Shown here piece by piece: positions 1-6,762 of a DNA stretch of 64,000 bases. Under the pieces are notes generated by a model. It searched no databases and had not been told where the DNA came from. It saw only the letters and a list, made by a program, of their open reading frames with translations. Both the position numbers and the translations under genes were made by a program. Location: contig NZ_CP086106.1 of the NCBI RefSeq assembly GCF_016765655.2, positions 3,895,001 through 3,959,000 of the forward strand, in the 5' to 3' direction. This stretch comes from Skermanella mucosa (lineage in GTDB: Bacteria; Pseudomonadota; Alphaproteobacteria; Azospirillales; Azospirillaceae). Position 1 is the stretch's first letter. Every line of letters begins with the position of its first letter.

Positions 1-3000
1 GGGCGCTGGCGAACCAGCGTGGAACTGGTAGCCGCAGCGGTCGCCGAAACCAGATCAGCCGCGAGGCCGCGCTTCGGATTAAGCGTCGTCGCGGTGGCCG
101 AAGACGTTGCCGAACCAGTTTCGGCGACCAGTTCGTGGATGACAGCCGGTGCGGCGAAGCTCAGCGCCTCCAGCGGGTTGGCGTCGTAATCAGAGACATC
201 CTGGGCCGACCAAGCAACCCCGGAAACCGTCCCCACCTCGTAGATTTTGCCGTGCCAAGCATGTTTGTTTTCCAACGAGGCCGCGCCGTACGTAAACCTG
301 CCAAGCTGGAGCGACGAGCCGCCGCCCGCGTCGAGCGCGATGGTCTGGCTGACCCGGCGCACGCCGTTGTAATAGAAATGAAGCTGCGTGCCGTCGTAGG
401 TCAGCGCGAAGGTCGAGACCGCATCACGCGGCACCTCGCCCTGGACCAGCGACATCTCGGCCTGACCGTTATCGACCAGGAACCGGTCATCGAAGCTGCG
501 GATCGAGAGGTTCCGCGCCGCCGCGCCGGAACCGTACGAAAAGATACCGCCCTGATCCTGCGCCGCCGATGGATTGACGCGGGCGAAGATTGTGAACGGC
601 TGGCTGCCGCCGATGCCAAGCTGGTCGCCGGTCAGGCCGGTCGCGAAGTAGTTCGCGTAGGTCGCGGTGCCGAGCAGGTGTCGGCCAACCTCGTCGCTTG
701 CGGTGGTGATTCCACCCATCGGCACTGCATCACCCGTGCCGGGGTTCGCGATGTTCGGCGACAAACCAGATTGTTCGTTGAAAATCCAGTAGCCGGTCGT
801 GCCCGCATACTTCCCGGATTTGGTAAACGAAACTTCGGTAGTCGGCTTTTCAACGGTCCGATTGCCCGGCTTGCGCACCGTCATCGACGCCGGGTTTGCT
901 GTGGCCGCAGCAGCGACCGGAGCGGCTGCGAGCAGGCGCGTCCGGACCAGATCGGCCGGGGCGACTGACGAGGATTCGGAAGCCTCGGCAGTGATCAAGC
1001 GTGTCCTGGTCAGCGTGGTTGCGGAGGATGTCGCGGCTGCCGAGACGGCATTGCCGCTAAGCGGACGGTGGCGCACCAGCGAGGCCGGAGAGACCGTGGC
1101 CGCAGCACTGATCGTCGCGACAAGCTGGATCGCCGCCTTGTTGACGCCCATCTCGGTAGTGACCGTCGAAGCCGCCGACACTGCATTGGCTGCCAGCGAG
1201 CGGGTGCGCGCCAGCAAGGCGGGGCCGACCGTCGCCGCAGCCGGGATCGTGTTGGGCGCGATCCGGCGCGAGCGGCGCATTGTGGCGCTGGGCACCGTGG
1301 ACACCGCAGCGAGCGCGTTACCGGCAAGCTGGTGCGTGGTGCCGCCCGGCTGCTGGACGTAGGCCGCGTTGTACTCGCGGTAGGTGGCTGCCATCGACAT
1401 CATGTTAACGTAGGCGGTCGTCGTCGAGGTCGTCGTGTTGCGGACCATGAGACCGACGCCGAGAGTCGCGAGATCGCTCACCAGGATCGAGGGCAGCCCC
1501 CACAGATCGCTGCTGCCGCCGTAAACTGCGGCGCTTTCTCCGCCCGTGGTCGGCCACAGGGTAGCTGTGTCGGCCTTGTCGTCGGCGGAATATTGCGCCT
1601 GGGGCACGGAGCCCCCGGTCAAGACCACCGCCTCGTCGCGCAGGCGGCTGGAGGCACTGGCGGAGCGGACGATCCGCACCTCGATACCGGTGACTTCGGC
1701 ATCGGCCGGGACGTTGAAACCGAACGCCCGGCCGATGCCGACGCGGGTCCGGGTGGACGACGAGACCGACGAGGAGGCTCGGCTAGACGAGGCATTGACG
1801 TTGCTATTGATACGCGCCACCGTCCAGTTGCTCCATGTCGTGCCGGTATTGCCATCGATGGGGGCACTGTTGCTGTGGACGGTCGTCGGAGTCATGAAGG
1901 CGGTCGTCACCGGAGCCGTGTAGCCCTGCGCGTCGTAAGCTTTGAGTTCCGCGCTGGACACCGTGGCCGTGGCGCTCGCCGAGCCGTCTAGCTGGTGCGT
2001 GACGGGTCCGGTCGGCTCCTGCGGCGTGTTGCCCCCGGTGATCCCGACGACCGCGAGCGGAGCATTATCGTACGCAGTGGCCTCGGACGCCGACCATGCT
2101 GCGGCGACGACACCAAATTCGTAAATCTTTGATTCGAACGGGACTGCACTGCCGTCGCCGCCGACATAGGGGGCCATGCTGGTGTTGATGGAGTAGTTCC
2201 CGCTTGCCGACCCGATCAGCGCACCATTGGCATAGACGGCCACCGTCGTGGTCGTACCCACGAGGGTGATAGTGGACACGCCGGACGGCATCGGACCCGA
2301 CACGGCGACCGTGCCGTTACGGATAACCTGCCACGTGTTGTTGAGCGTGCGTAGCTGGATTGTCCCGAAATCATCCGAAAAATAGATCAGCAGGCAGCGC
2401 GCGGTCGAGGCGGAGCCGGGAAAGCTCGTGTTAACCCGCGAAAAGAAGGTCCACGGGCCAGCGCCATATCCATAGGTGGTCGGACTGCTGAAAGGCTGCA
2501 CGGAGAAGTCGGGGTCGGAGGGCGAGTTGGGCGTCCAGTGCGAGCCGATGGCGTCAGTCGCCAGCGTCGCCGTGCCGTTAATAAAATCGAAGACATCCGC
2601 ATTAACGTCGGTCACCACGTCAGCGTAGTCCTGGAACGATGGACCCGCGTAGGAGGACTGGAAAACGCCGTCGCAGGTCACGAAATGCTTCAGGGCCGCG
2701 TACTGACCGGTCTTCGAAACGGTCAGCGTCCCGGACGGTTTGGCAACTTCGCGCGGCGGCGGCGGCGGCGGCTGGACGACGAACGCGCCGGACGTGACAC
2801 CCGCCGCCGAGCCCCCGTAAGTGTGCGACACCGCGCCCGGCGTCGCTACGGTCTGGCGGGCCTCATGGAAGTAGCTCATGAAACCGGCGGACACGACGGA
2901 GAAGAGAGTCGATCCCGCTGGAGCAGATAGCGTCGAACCACTCGTGATCCAGGACTGGTAGATCGAGTCCGGTCTGGTCGTGGTCAGGCTGCCCGTCGTC

Positions 3001-3350
3001 ATCGTGTTCCCCGGCGTCGCGATGGGGGAGACCGGGTTGGTTGGGTCAACGCCGGAGTAGGCGCAGATATGCGCCGAGGCGAAAAACGCACCGCTGGAAG
3101 CGGTCACCGTGTAGGTCGTCGGCTCGGAAGACCCGGCGAGTTTCCAGAATACGGCGGTCCTTTTCCCCGGATCACTCGCCTCGTGTAAGGTTGTCCAGCC
3201 GCTCGGTGTCGGGATCGTCGCATCCATGTCGCAACCGACGTACAGTATCAGCAGGTCGCCCGCTGCCACGGTCGGCCTACCTGCCTCGAACGTAGTGGGC
3301 AGCATCCCGCTGTCTGTTGTCACGCCCGTGATGTAAGTCGGTGCCGCCAT
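1..3350 (-). CDS. Large phage tail/fibre-like protein with LamG domains and repeats (C-terminus outside window)
   Basis: The frame is open from the ATG at 3350 to the left edge, at least 1116 residues with no stop. A GGGGGA ribosome site lies about 7 nt upstream of the ATG. Residues 1-190 form a Ser/Thr/Gly-rich N-terminal domain, followed by a proline run (PPPPPP). Two laminin-G/concanavalin-like jelly-roll modules are recognisable at about residues 225-440 and 830-1050, the second with a typical W-F-N-E-x-S-G opening and a K-I-Y-E-x-G strand. Between them are degenerate short repeats rich in Ala, Ser and Thr. The protein is probably a virion tail or receptor-binding protein that recognises cell-surface sugars. 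The assignment rests on domain pattern and the adjacent tail-fibre gene. Confidence 0.75.
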   Translation of the reverse strand, partial: MAAPTYITGVTTDSGMLPTTFEAGRPTVAAGDLLILYVGCDMDATIPTPSGWTTLHEASDPGKRTAVFWKLAGSSEPTTYTVTASSGAFFASAHICAYSGVDPTNPVSPIATPGNTMTTGSLTTTRPDSIYQSWITSGSTLSAPAGSTLFSVVSAGFMSYFHEARQTVATPGAVSHTYGGSAAGVTSGAFVVQPPPPPPREVAKPSGTLTVSKTGQYAALKHFVTCDGVFQSSYAGPSFQDYADVVTDVNADVFDFINGTATLATDAIGSHWTPNSPSDPDFSVQPFSSPTTYGYGAGPWTFFSRVNTSFPGSASTARCLLIYFSDDFGTIQLRTLNNTWQVIRNGTVAVSGPMPSGVSTITLVGTTTTVAVYANGALIGSASGNYSINTSMAPYVGGDGSAVPFESKIYEFGVVAAAWSASEATAYDNAPLAVVGITGGNTPQEPTGPVTHQLDGSASATATVSSAELKAYDAQGYTAPVTTAFMTPTTVHSNSAPIDGNTGTTWSNWTVARINSNVNASSSRASSSVSSSTRTRVGIGRAFGFNVPADAEVTGIEVRIVRSASASSRLRDEAVVLTGGSVPQAQYSADDKADTATLWPTTGGESAAVYGGSSDLWGLPSILVSDLATLGVGLMVRNTTTSTTTAYVNMMSMAATYREYNAAYVQQPGGTTHQLAGNALAAVSTVPSATMRRSRRIAPNTIPAAATVGPALLARTRSLAANAVSAASTVTTEMGVNKAAIQLVATISAAATVSPASLVRHRPLSGNAVSAAATSSATTLTRTRLITAEASESSSVAPADLVRTRLLAAAPVAAAATANPASMTVRKPGNRTVEKPTTEVSFTKSGKYAGTTGYWIFNEQSGLSPNIANPGTGDAVPMGGITTASDEVGRHLLGTATYANYFATGLTGDQLGIGGSQPFTIFARVNPSAAQDQGGIFSYGSGAAARNLSIRSFDDRFLVDNGQAEMSLVQGEVPRDAVSTFALTYDGTQLHFYYNGVRRVSQTIALDAGGGSSLQLGRFTYGAASLENKHAWHGKIYEVGTVSGVAWSAQDVSDYDANPLEALSFAAPAVIHELVAETGSATSSATATTLNPKRGLAADLVSATAAATSSTLVRQR
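866..1341 (-). repeat. Seven degenerate 22-24-residue repeats inside the tail gene
   Basis: Read on the minus strand, the protein here repeats a unit of the form (H)QLAGNAxxAAxTVxxAxLxRxR about seven times in a row. Units start with IAPNT, LAANA, LVATI, LSGNA, ITAEA and LAAAP. A partial further set begins at about position 134 and runs off the left edge, and a single copy sits near 2003-1929. The units are degenerate at DNA level, so this is old duplication rather than recent slippage. They probably form a rod or spacer between the LamG modules. Confidence 0.7.
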
Positions 3351-3381
3351 CTCAAATCCCCCAAACCAATTTTCGTATACC

Positions 3382-3407
3382 AAAAAGGCGGGACAGGTTT
3401 CCCCGCC
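3382..3407 (-). terminator. Rho-independent terminator after the small tail gene
   Basis: On the minus strand, GGCGGG (3407-3402) and CCCGCC (3392-3387) form a stem, followed by five T residues (3386-3382). It lies between the end of the small tail gene at 3443 and the start of the large tail gene at 3350, so it may separate or attenuate transcription between the two. Confidence 0.6.
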
Positions 3408-3442
3408 CCGCCCAGGATCGTTCCCTAAACTAAGGGATTACC

Positions 3443-3826
3443 TTAATCGATGGAGAAATTCAGGCTCGACGCGGCGAACACGGCGGTATCGCCCGAGGCG
3501 ACCTGCTTGCTGGTGCCCAGCGTGCCGTGGAAAATCAGGGTCGCGCCGTTGAACAGGCCGAAACCGGCCACGGTGCCCCAATCGGCGGAGGCGGTGGTGA
3601 ACGCGATCTCGGCATTGTTGGTCGCGCTGTTGCCGGTCACGGTCCAGGACGCCGAGGGGACGGCCTTGCGGGCGTAGCTGCCACCCGTCACCTCGGTGCC
3701 GCCGCCAGTTTCGCCCGGCGCGGTGGTGTACAGCGCCAGATCGAGCGAGTTCGGCATGGTGCCGAGGGTGGTCTTGCCAAAAATGTGGTTGAGAATAGCG
3801 GTCTCGTAAGTATTCGAGAAAGACAT
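3443..3826 (-). CDS. Small phage tail-fibre-family protein
   Basis: This 127-residue protein opens with MSFSNTYETAILNHIFG and contains LALYTTAPGETGGGTEV and a GGSYAR-type motif. That arrangement is typical of a small structural protein family common in tailed phages, often annotated as tail fibre protein. The body is beta-rich with many Thr, Ser and Gly residues and no membrane segment. The start is supported by an AGAGGA ribosome site about 11 nt upstream. It lies just upstream of the large LamG tail gene on the same strand. A virion surface role is inferred from family and context. Confidence 0.8.
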   Translation of the reverse strand: MSFSNTYETAILNHIFGKTTLGTMPNSLDLALYTTAPGETGGGTEVTGGSYARKAVPSASWTVTGNSATNNAEIAFTTASADWGTVAGFGLFNGATLIFHGTLGTSKQVASGDTAVFAASSLNFSID

Positions 3827-3888
3827 CGGGGAAATTTCCTCTAATAAAATGGTAAATTGCTTTTGCGCAAAGCGGTGAATTCTACGGA

Positions 3889-4104
3889 CTATTTAGCCTT
3901 TGTTTTGCGCAGCAGTTCGGGGCGCAGGCAGGTCACGGTGACGATTTCTGAATACGGCCGGGCGAGGCTGGCGAGGACTTCCGGTGTCATCTGACGGGCG
4001 AGGCGGTCGCGGGTGGCGAGGCGGGAGGATGCGCGGTCGCCGTGCATTTCGACAAGCTGGCTGCTGGACAGCGGCGGGACGGTGATGGTCGAAGGGCGGG
4101 GCAT
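3889..4104 (-). CDS. Small phage-element protein of unknown function
   Basis: The gene encodes 71 residues, basic and probably helical, opening MPRPSTITVPPLSSSQL and ending in LLRKTKAK. An AGAAGAGA ribosome site lies 5 nt upstream of the ATG at 4104. It is 62 bp upstream of the tail-fibre gene on the same strand and divergent from the endonuclease I gene, so it probably heads the tail transcription unit. I recognise no family. The central A-T-R-D-R-L-A-R-Q-M segment may be a DNA- or protein-binding helix, but that is a guess. Confidence 0.6.
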   Translation of the reverse strand: MPRPSTITVPPLSSSQLVEMHGDRASSRLATRDRLARQMTPEVLASLARPYSEIVTVTCLRPELLRKTKAK

Positions 4105-4154
4105 GTAAATCTCTTCTAAATATCAGCGGTTATTATAGGATATTTAGGACCCCC

Positions 4155-4532
4155 GTGACGATAAAGTTCCGCTCCAAGTTCGAGGCCAGTATCGCGAAGA
4201 AACTGAAGGACTCCGGGGCCGATTTCCGGTACGAACCGGAAAAGCTCAAGTTCATCGAACCGGCGAAGACGCGCAGCTACCTGCCCGACCTGATCCTGGG
4301 CAACGGCATCGTGGTCGAGATCAAGGGGCGGCTGACCGCTGCCGACCGCAAGAAGATGGTGCTGGTGCGCGACCAGCATCCTGGCAGGGATATCCGGATC
4401 ATCTTCCAGCGGGCGGCGAACCCGATCAACAAGGGCTCGAAAACCAGTTATGCGGACTGGGCAGAGGCGGCGGGGTTCAAGTGGGCCGAGGGCTCGGTGC
4501 CGCAGGCGTGGATTGACGAACCGGGGCGCTAG
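4155..4532 (+). CDS. T7 endonuclease I-type Holliday junction resolvase
   Basis: This 125-residue protein is collinear with phage T7 gene 3 endonuclease I. It has FRSKFEASIAKKL, then SYLPDLILGNGIVVEIKG, then DRKKMVLVRDQHPGRDIRIIF and a KGSKTSYADW tail. The four catalytic residues of the family can be placed: Glu10, Asp45, Glu55 and Lys57. The T7 enzyme resolves branched DNA and helps degrade host DNA; the same activity on replication or recombination intermediates is expected here. It is slightly shorter than T7 gp3 (149 residues), lacking the basic C-terminal tail. It is transcribed alone, divergent from the tail genes, with an AT-rich upstream region. Confidence 0.92.
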   Translation: MTIKFRSKFEASIAKKLKDSGADFRYEPEKLKFIEPAKTRSYLPDLILGNGIVVEIKGRLTAADRKKMVLVRDQHPGRDIRIIFQRAANPINKGSKTSYADWAEAAGFKWAEGSVPQAWIDEPGR

Positions 4533-4541
4533 AGCCGGAAA

Positions 4542-4580
4542 CGAAAAGGGCGAGCCGCCGAAGCTGCCCGCCCTCTCGCC
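4542..4580 (-). terminator. Rho-independent terminator on the minus strand
   Basis: On the minus strand, GGCGAG (4580-4575) pairs with CTCGCC (4554-4549), and a CTTTTCGTTT stretch follows. It begins directly after the stop codon of the small minus-strand gene at 4581-4727, which supports that gene being real. It sits head-to-head with the end of the endonuclease I gene. Confidence 0.5.
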
Positions 4581-4727
4581 TTAACCGAACTGTCCAGCCA
4601 TCAGGTAGACAATCCCCATTACAGCTAACAACCCGAGGAAGTTGCCATCCAGCTTGATTTCGGTCTTGCTGATGGTAACGACCTGACGGGTGGTCAGTAC
4701 CTTTAGTATCGCACGGAAACTGTTCAA
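4581..4727 (-). CDS. Possible 48-residue single-span membrane protein (TTG start)
   Basis: The minus-strand frame ends in TAA at 4583-4581, directly ahead of a terminator. The best start is a TTG at 4727 with GGAG five nt upstream. The product begins LNSFRAILKV, has a short charged part, and ends in one hydrophobic helix (FLGLLAVMGIVYLMAG) at about residues 30-45. No family is recognised. Small single-span proteins are common in phage accessory regions as holin-like or exclusion proteins, but nothing here shows which. The non-ATG start makes the call tentative. Confidence 0.4.
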   Translation of the reverse strand: MNSFRAILKVLTTRQVVTISKTEIKLDGNFLGLLAVMGIVYLMAGQFG

Positions 4728-4801
4728 GGTTTCTCCGGCGTTCGCTGACCAAACCAAGATAGCGACGATCCGGATGGTTTACCAGAGGTTGGTTAACCGA
4801 A

Positions 4802-5020
4802 CTAAATCAATGCCGACCGGATGCGGCTGTCCTCCGGATCGTCGGCAAAACGCAGCTTGGTCAGGACCCGATCCCGGTCGCTCAGATCGGCCAACCAGAT
4901 CATCGGCTGGGTAGCGATGGCATCGGGATCGACGTAAGCGCAGTCCCGCTCGATCAGGTGGAGGAACAGGCCCTCGTGCCGGGCGTGGAGCAGCCCCCGG
5001 AATTCGTAATAGTGCGTCAT
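4802..5020 (-). CDS. Small acidic protein of unknown function
   Basis: The gene encodes 72 residues, MTHYYEFRGLLHARHEG at the start and a D-D-P-E-D-S-R-I-R-S end, rich in charged residues and without membrane segments or cysteine motifs. It ends just before the palindromic TGGTTWACCA sequences at 4775-4800, which may control it or its neighbour. The ribosome site is weak (AAAGG about 14 nt upstream). Codon use matches the surrounding element. No family is recognised. Confidence 0.5.
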   Translation of the reverse strand: MTHYYEFRGLLHARHEGLFLHLIERDCAYVDPDAIATQPMIWLADLSDRDRVLTKLRFADDPEDSRIRSALI

Positions 5021-5111
5021 GTAAAGGTCGCTAACCTTTGGCTGGTTTACAGAAAAGAAAGGAATTTAAGATACAATTCAAACGGTGTTGCATTTCTAAT
5101 TAGGTGCCGAG

Positions 5112-5333
5112 ATGAGCGACAGAGTATTCTTTCAGCGCAAGCTGCAAGATATCATGAAAGGAAATATAAAAGAGTGGTACGTATGCGATGTAGTAGAGGG
5201 TAGCAAATCGTCTGGATACATTGCTGCTTATTGCGAGTTTCGTTACTGGGGTGAAAAATCCAGGGCCATGCAAAATATGTGCTCACAAGTCGCTATCAAA
5301 GAAGGTTTCTTCGGCTGGAAGCTATCGTCGTAA
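5112..5333 (+). CDS. Small AT-rich gene, unknown function
   Basis: The gene encodes 73 residues, opening MSDRVFFQRKLQDIMKGNIKEWYVCDVVEG. It is distinctly AT-richer than its neighbours, as are the 100 bp before it, which suggests a separate acquisition. It carries aromatic residues and two cysteines with no motif I recognise. AGGTG lies 5-9 nt upstream of the ATG. It is convergent with the next minus-strand gene, with an inverted repeat between their ends. Confidence 0.5.
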   Translation: MSDRVFFQRKLQDIMKGNIKEWYVCDVVEGSKSSGYIAAYCEFRYWGEKSRAMQNMCSQVAIKEGFFGWKLSS

Positions 5334-5353
5334 CAAGCTTGACTGGATATTAT

Positions 5354-5387
5354 CTAGGGAGGGCATCCAGATGATTGTCCTCCCTAG
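5354..5387. terminator. Inverted repeat between convergent genes
   Basis: CTAGGGAGG (5354-5362) and CCTCCCTAG (5379-5387) form a perfect 9-bp stem with a 16-nt loop, between the end of the gene at 5333 and that of the minus-strand gene at 5454. There is no clear T-run on either side, so termination is likely but not certain. Confidence 0.4.
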
Positions 5388-5453
5388 CAATCGAAGGCAT
5401 CAGCAGACCCGGAATTCGCAATAGGATTTTGATACAAACGTCCTTAAGCGAGT

Positions 5454-5804
5454 TTACCCGAAACGCCTCCGGAACAGTTCGGCGCGCATGGTGGCCCGGA
5501 TGATGGTCGCGGTGCGGTCGAAGGCGTCGTCCCACTCTTCGCCCATCCGACGCCGGATCAGCCCCTCCAGGCACTTGCCCCATATCCGGACTTCGGCCTC
5601 GACCGGATCGGGGTGCAGTTCCCGCGTCACCGGGTCGTGGATCAGGGCCTCGACCTCGGTTTGTCGGTGGTCCACCAGCCACGCGACCAGTTCGCCGGTC
5701 GCGGCCTCGCGGCGGCGGTTGCTCTCGTGGCAGCGCCGCCTGATCTCCCGGAGAACGTCGCTGGGGGTCGGGGGCGTGGTCGGAGCGTAGGAAGTGTCGT
5801 GCAT
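5454..5804 (-). CDS. Phage-element protein of unknown function, charged and helical
   Basis: This 116-residue protein is rich in Arg and Glu and predicted almost fully helical: DVLREIRRRCHESNRRREA, VEALIHDPVTRELHPDPVEAEVRIW, then EEWDDAFDRTATIIRATM. No membrane segment, signal peptide or catalytic motif is seen. It is followed downstream by nothing on the same strand for 430 bp and preceded by two minus-strand genes, so it is the last gene of a three-gene minus-strand run (6455 to 5454). No family is recognised. Confidence 0.6.
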   Translation of the reverse strand: MHDTSYAPTTPPTPSDVLREIRRRCHESNRRREAATGELVAWLVDHRQTEVEALIHDPVTRELHPDPVEAEVRIWGKCLEGLIRRRMGEEWDDAFDRTATIIRATMRAELFRRRFG

Positions 5805-5835
5805 CGTATAAAATCCTTTGGAATTCAGTTGGGGC

Positions 5836-6207
5836 TTAAAGGGCGGTCGGGCGGTAGCTGGCGACCTTGGTCAGCAGCTTGGCGTAGCGGTTCAGGTAGT
5901 CTTTGCGGCTCTCGGCGCTGTCGTCGTAGAGGTGCAAGAAGCATTCTCCGGAGTTCCACCAGATACCGGTGAAGGTCGTCGGGTCGCGGCGGAACACCCA
6001 CGCCTGGGACAAGTAGTCGTAGATATCATCGAGGCCCGCCCCGAACTGGCGCGGACAGCCGAGCGGGCGATAGTTCCGGTTCAGTGGCAGGTAGACGTGA
6101 CGGTGCACAGGGTGCTCCAGGCCGATGAAGGCGTAGGGCATGACGAGGCGAAAATGCCCGTCATGGTGGGTCAGCGCATAGGCTTCCTGGTCGGTCATCA
6201 TCGTCAT
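5836..6207 (-). CDS. Element protein of unknown function, second gene of a coupled pair
   Basis: This 123-residue soluble protein is rich in aromatic residues (WWNSGECFLHLYDD, YDYLSQAWVFRRD). Its start codon overlaps the stop of the upstream gene by 4 bp (ATGA at 6204-6207), so the two are translationally coupled. It has His- and Tyr-rich stretches (LTHHDGHFRLVMPYAFIGLEHPVHRHVYLPLN) but no catalytic signature I can name. It is 31 bp ahead of the gene at 5804. Confidence 0.6.
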   Translation of the reverse strand: MTMMTDQEAYALTHHDGHFRLVMPYAFIGLEHPVHRHVYLPLNRNYRPLGCPRQFGAGLDDIYDYLSQAWVFRRDPTTFTGIWWNSGECFLHLYDDSAESRKDYLNRYAKLLTKVASYRPTAL

Positions 6208-6455
6208 GCCGCACCGTCCAGCCCGGACTCAGTCGCCCGGTACATCAGGGCGTAGACTTCGCGGGCAAGGTCGTCGGCGTCAGGCAGGCGGCGCAGCAGG
6301 ACAAACAACCGAAACAGTCTGCTGACAGTCGGCAAATTGTCGCACGACGCGAGATAGGCGTTGTCGCGGGCACCCAGCCAGTGGCGGCAGAACTCGGACT
6401 TATTGGCGCACAGGCCACGGGCGCGCATCTTTTCGAAGATTGGTAAAATCGTCAT
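6204..6455 (-). CDS. Small helical protein with possible DNA-binding fold
   Basis: The gene encodes 83 residues, MTILPIFEKMRARGLCANKSEFCRHWLG followed by further helices. The pattern of a short helix, K-S-E-F-C-R-x-W-L-G and a third helix resembles small winged or helix-turn-helix proteins used by mobile elements to choose between states (DUF6626-like), but similarity is only by eye. It starts divergent from the primase gene, facing the long inverted repeat at 6511-6555, so it could control that intergenic region. It overlaps the next gene by 4 bp. Confidence 0.6.
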   Translation of the reverse strand: MTILPIFEKMRARGLCANKSEFCRHWLGARDNAYLASCDNLPTVSRLFRLFVLLRRLPDADDLAREVYALMYRATESGLDGAA

Positions 6456-6510
6456 CTGGTAATCGCTCTCGTCTGAATATGTCCGGATCGTACCGGGCGG
6501 GATCGTCGCC

Positions 6511-6555
6511 CGTCATTATTTATTTCGCGGTTCGGTGCAGAAATAAATAATGACG
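6511..6555. repeat. Perfect 16-bp AT-rich inverted repeat in the divergent control region
   Basis: CGTCATTATTTATTTC (6511-6526) and its exact complement GAAATAAATAATGACG (6540-6555) flank a 13-nt loop. The AT-rich stem stands out in GC-rich DNA and lies 56 bp from the start of the minus-strand gene at 6455 and about 90 bp before the promoter of the primase gene. It could be a regulator binding site, a replication structure or a terminator for transcription entering from either side. Confidence 0.7.
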
Positions 6556-6644
6556 CCGGGAACGCGGGGTCGGTATAACAGGGGCACGTTCCAACTAAGG
6601 GACGGACGGCCGTGGGCCGGGGAGCATGTTTCCGAGCATATATA

Positions 6645-6673
6645 TTGACGATGGCGCGACGAGCTATTATTAT
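6645..6673 (+). promoter_or_regulatory. Sigma-70-type promoter of the primase-helicase operon
   Basis: TTGACG (6645-6650) and TATTAT (6668-6673) are separated by exactly 17 bp, within a local AT-rich stretch. Transcription would start near 6680, leaving a leader of about 80 nt that contains the terminator at 6718-6750 before the primase ATG at 6763. This is the best housekeeping-type promoter I see in the element. Confidence 0.65.
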
Positions 6674-6717
6674 TCGTCTTGTCCATTTGGTTCATATGTG
6701 TCCTCGACTTTGTTCCA

Positions 6718-6750
6718 CCCCCACGGCTCACCCCGTGGGGGTATTTTTAT
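6718..6750 (+). terminator. Leader terminator/attenuator ahead of the primase gene
   Basis: CCCCCACGG (6718-6726) and CCGTGGGGG (6733-6741) form a perfect 9-bp stem with a 6-nt loop, followed by TATTTTTATT. It lies between the promoter at 6645-6673 and the primase start codon at 6763. Most transcripts should stop here unless antitermination occurs, so replication genes may be held off in the integrated state. Confidence 0.75.
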
Positions 6751-6762
6751 TACAAGGACATT

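Noticed and set aside
135-1991. Plus-strand frames over the left end
   Set aside because: They lie opposite the tail gene, which has a continuous open frame of over 1100 codons with domain structure; the plus-strand products are Arg/Gly-rich shadows.
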